DNA from: Bimastos eiseni
Lineage: Eukaryota > Annelida > Clitellata > Crassiclitellata > Lumbricidae
Direction: 5' to 3'
Assembly (NCBI GenBank): GCA_959347315.1
Contig: OY365814.1
Location: 32,164,387-32,228,386, forward strand
DNA: 64,000 nucleotides
The position numbers and the translations under genes were made by a program. Below the pieces are notes generated by a model, which was not told where the DNA came from, did no database searches, and saw only the letters and a list, made by a program, of their open reading frames with translations. Positions 61,891 through 64,000 of this stretch are shown here, piece by piece. Numbering within the stretch: the first letter of the stretch is position 1; each line of letters begins with the position of its first letter.

Positions 61891-62582
61891 AAACCGAGGG
61901 TCCACCACTGAGAAAGCGCGGTTATGCCAAGTGGGGTTCGGGTTAAAAGGACAAGGAGCAGACTCTGTTCAGATGAGAACAGGGCAACGTCGTTTGAGTA
62001 GATACGTTTGAACTTTAGAGAGCTATAGCCTATTGCCTTCACAATTGGTAATGAATTCTAGACAACACAGCGTAATATTGTCTGTGATGAGTTTTTTTTG
62101 CGGAGCTATCTAAATCTGTAACTACAATTTCTAACATGGTCCGAATTGACTTGGTGGGTATCAACCAAGGTTTACTTATTCTGATACAGGTATCAACGGG
62201 AAATACGTATCAACATAAATCGAAAGACCTTCGAGTAATCCGAAATAAACACAAAGCGAGACAATACTTCGTGAACGAAGCAGATTTTATTTTCTTAAAA
62301 TCCTTTAAAGCCAACGTATCCTTGAATACTCTGCACAATTATATCATATGAATTCAAATTAAGTTTAAAGAAGCAAGTTATAAAACGTTTGCAGAAAGAC
62401 AAACGACGATTCAAATCAGTTATTTACAAAGCGAGAGGGACATTGACGATGAAAGCATGACTAAATCTATAAAATCCATAAAAAAGTTTCGAGTTATACG
62501 CGAAATATAAGTGCTGTCCTTTGACGTCGATTGATTTGCATGAGACGCACTCCTAGTCGAAAGAATTTTCTTGCTTGAATAC

Positions 62583-62699
62583 TTAGTGGAAGTAAACATT
62601 GCCGAAATTGTTGAAAGTGCCGATGTTGACAGTTGAATAGTACCCACCGCCGCAGGCGTTGTAACGTGGTTGGCAACAACAACATCCAGTAACCTCAGC
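62583..62699 (-). CDS. Inhibitor-like last exon, second copy (partial gene)
   Basis: Identical to 41693-41809: 38 codons starting AEVTGCCCC, ending in TAA, after an AAAATCAG acceptor. Exon 2 would be expected about 1.9 kb to the right, beyond the window. It shows that another cassette continues past the right edge. Confidence 0.55.
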   Translation of the reverse strand, partial: AEVTGCCCCQPRYNACGGGYYSTVNIGTFNNFGNVYFH

Positions 62700-62889
62700 C
62701 TGATTTTAAACAGATACACGATTTCAGATTGAGAAACTTTTCTTATAATGCATCTCACTTAACGGAAATTCGGGCATCATCTGTGCCTCTATTGCTGCTT
62801 GAGTTTAAAAGTTAAACGCAGAGCAATAATTGCACATTAACACGCTCTGCGTTGTATCGGAGTGGTTGCGTTAGAAACAATGTCCAATA

Positions 62890-63785
62890 AGGAGGGAGTA
62901 AGGGATCCAGAGAGACACCAGGCAGAGGAATAGGAGGATAAGAGAAGGAGAGGAAGAGGAGCCAGAGAAGAAAGTGAAGGACGAGAAGAAGGACAGGAAG
63001 AGGGGTAGAGCAATAAGAAGAGGAAATGCAGGTGGAGGAGGAGGAAGAGGACCAGGAGGGGAAGGAGAAGGAAGAGGAGAAGAGGGTGAAGAATGAGGAT
63101 GAGCATAAGGAAAAGTAGAAGAGGAGAAGAAGGAGAGAAGGTGGAGCAGGAGGAAGAGGAGAAGGAGAAGGCAGATGAGGACAAGGCAGAGGAAGGGGAG
63201 GAGAAGGGAGGAGAGGAAGAGGAGGCAGAAAAGGAAGCGAAGGACGAGAAGGAGGAGAAGGTGAAGAATGAGGATGAGCATAAGGATGAGTAGAAGAGGA
63301 GAAGAAGGTGAGGAGGGGTAAAGCAGGAGGGGTGAAGCAGGAGGAGTACGCGGAGAAGGAAAAGGCAAATGAGGAGAAGGCAGAGGAAGAAGACTAGAAG
63401 GGAGGAGAGGAAGAGGAAGCAGAAAAAGAAGAAAAGGAGGAGGAGGAGGAGGAGAAGGAGGATGAGGAGGAGTAAAAGGATGAGTAGAGGAGGAAGAGAA
63501 GGAGTAGAAGAAGGAGAGGAGGAGGTGGAGCAGGAGGAAGAAGAGAAGGAGAAGGCAGAGGTGGAAAAAGGCAGAGGAAGAGGATAAGGGAGGAGAGGTG
63601 GAGGAAGCCTTAAGGGAAGCGAAGGAGGAGGAGAAGGAGGACGAGGAAGGAAGGAGAAGAATGAGGAGGAGCAATGAGATGAGTAGAAGAGGAAGAGAAG
63701 GGGAGAAGAAGGAGAGTAGGAGGAGGAGTAGGAGAGGGAGGAAGAGAAGGAGACGGCAGAAGAGGAGAAGGAGGATGGATGTGGA
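62890..63785. repeat. Polypurine/polypyrimidine tract, second copy
   Basis: Duplicate of 42000-42895 with no difference that I noticed. Confidence 0.92.
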
Positions 63786-64000
63786 GTTCCTAAGGGGATT
63801 CGTTGAGAATGAGAGGGTTGGAATATGGAAGATCAGATGGATTATGGTAGAGTGACAAGTAGAGGGGCCAACGGAAGACTGCGTTACAACTACAAAGCGG
63901 CAATAAATAACGGAGGAACTGAGCGTTTCAGGGGAAGGCGCAGTGTGGAATATGAATCGGTTGGAAATCTTAGGGAGAATTGTGAGTGGAGGTGGGTGAG

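Larger units (their letters stand above)
54229..64000. repeat. Segmental duplication copy 2 (matches 33339-43110)
   Basis: Second copy at +20,890 bp. It begins inside calpain B exon 5 only because copy 1 is cut there by the gap, and it continues to the window edge, so the true unit is longer than 9.77 kb. Confidence 0.97.

Overview
The window is animal genomic DNA. Small exons are split by introns with GT/GC-AG boundaries, there are many non-LTR retrotransposon fragments, tRNA-headed SINEs, TA-flanked DNA transposons and long microsatellites, and there is no bacterial gene organisation. The gene content (classical penta-EF-hand calpains, potato-inhibitor-I serpin-unrelated inhibitors) and a foldback element built of 15-bp subrepeats, like the sea-urchin TU family, point to a marine invertebrate, perhaps an echinoderm or relative. 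I cannot name the species. Every convincing gene lies on the minus strand, so genes are described from high to low coordinates.

Layout from right to left. (1) 44725-57678: calpain B, 18 exons that join in phase into a 701-residue classical calpain. Its triad is Cys110/His266/Asn291, followed by a C2-like domain with an acidic loop and a PEF domain whose fifth hand is truncated. A TATA promoter and a 20-bp minisatellite lie just upstream (58165-58760). (2) 41693-43749: two exons of a diverged potato-inhibitor-I-like gene, with a second copy of the last exon at 62583-62699. (3) 33339-36789: the 5' half of a further calpain (B'), cut off by a 200-N assembly gap at 33139-33338. 33339-43110 repeats 54229-64000 almost perfectly (nine differences found by eye), so the repeating unit is about 20.89 kb: one calpain, one inhibitor-like gene and their intergenic DNA. 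(4) 11998-31077: calpain A, an older paralogue with the same 18 exons, apparently damaged (no start codon where B has one, and a 1-nt insertion at a C2-like exon end). (5) 8066-9601: the inhibitor-like exons that follow calpain A. (6) 6772-6865: a diverged copy of the calpain promoter and leader. (7) 108-2771: a complete three-exon potato-inhibitor-I gene (67 aa, P1 Arg predicted).

The region is therefore a tandem cassette array: promoter, calpain (intracellular calcium-dependent cysteine protease), then a small protease-inhibitor-family gene. The inhibitor-like genes behind calpains A and B have kept the exon sizes and phases of the intact inhibitor, but the reactive-loop exon has been replaced by fast-changing Cys/Pro/Gly-rich sequence. 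Their first exon was not found. Their phases would also allow splicing from the last calpain exon, so a calpain with an inhibitor-derived tail is a testable alternative. The rest of the window is introns and repeats: a TU-like foldback element, a mariner remnant, two GGGxCGTCC-ended MITEs (one inserted into a splice donor), LINE and SINE fragments, a 900-bp polypurine tract and microsatellites. I found no convincing plus-strand cellular gene.
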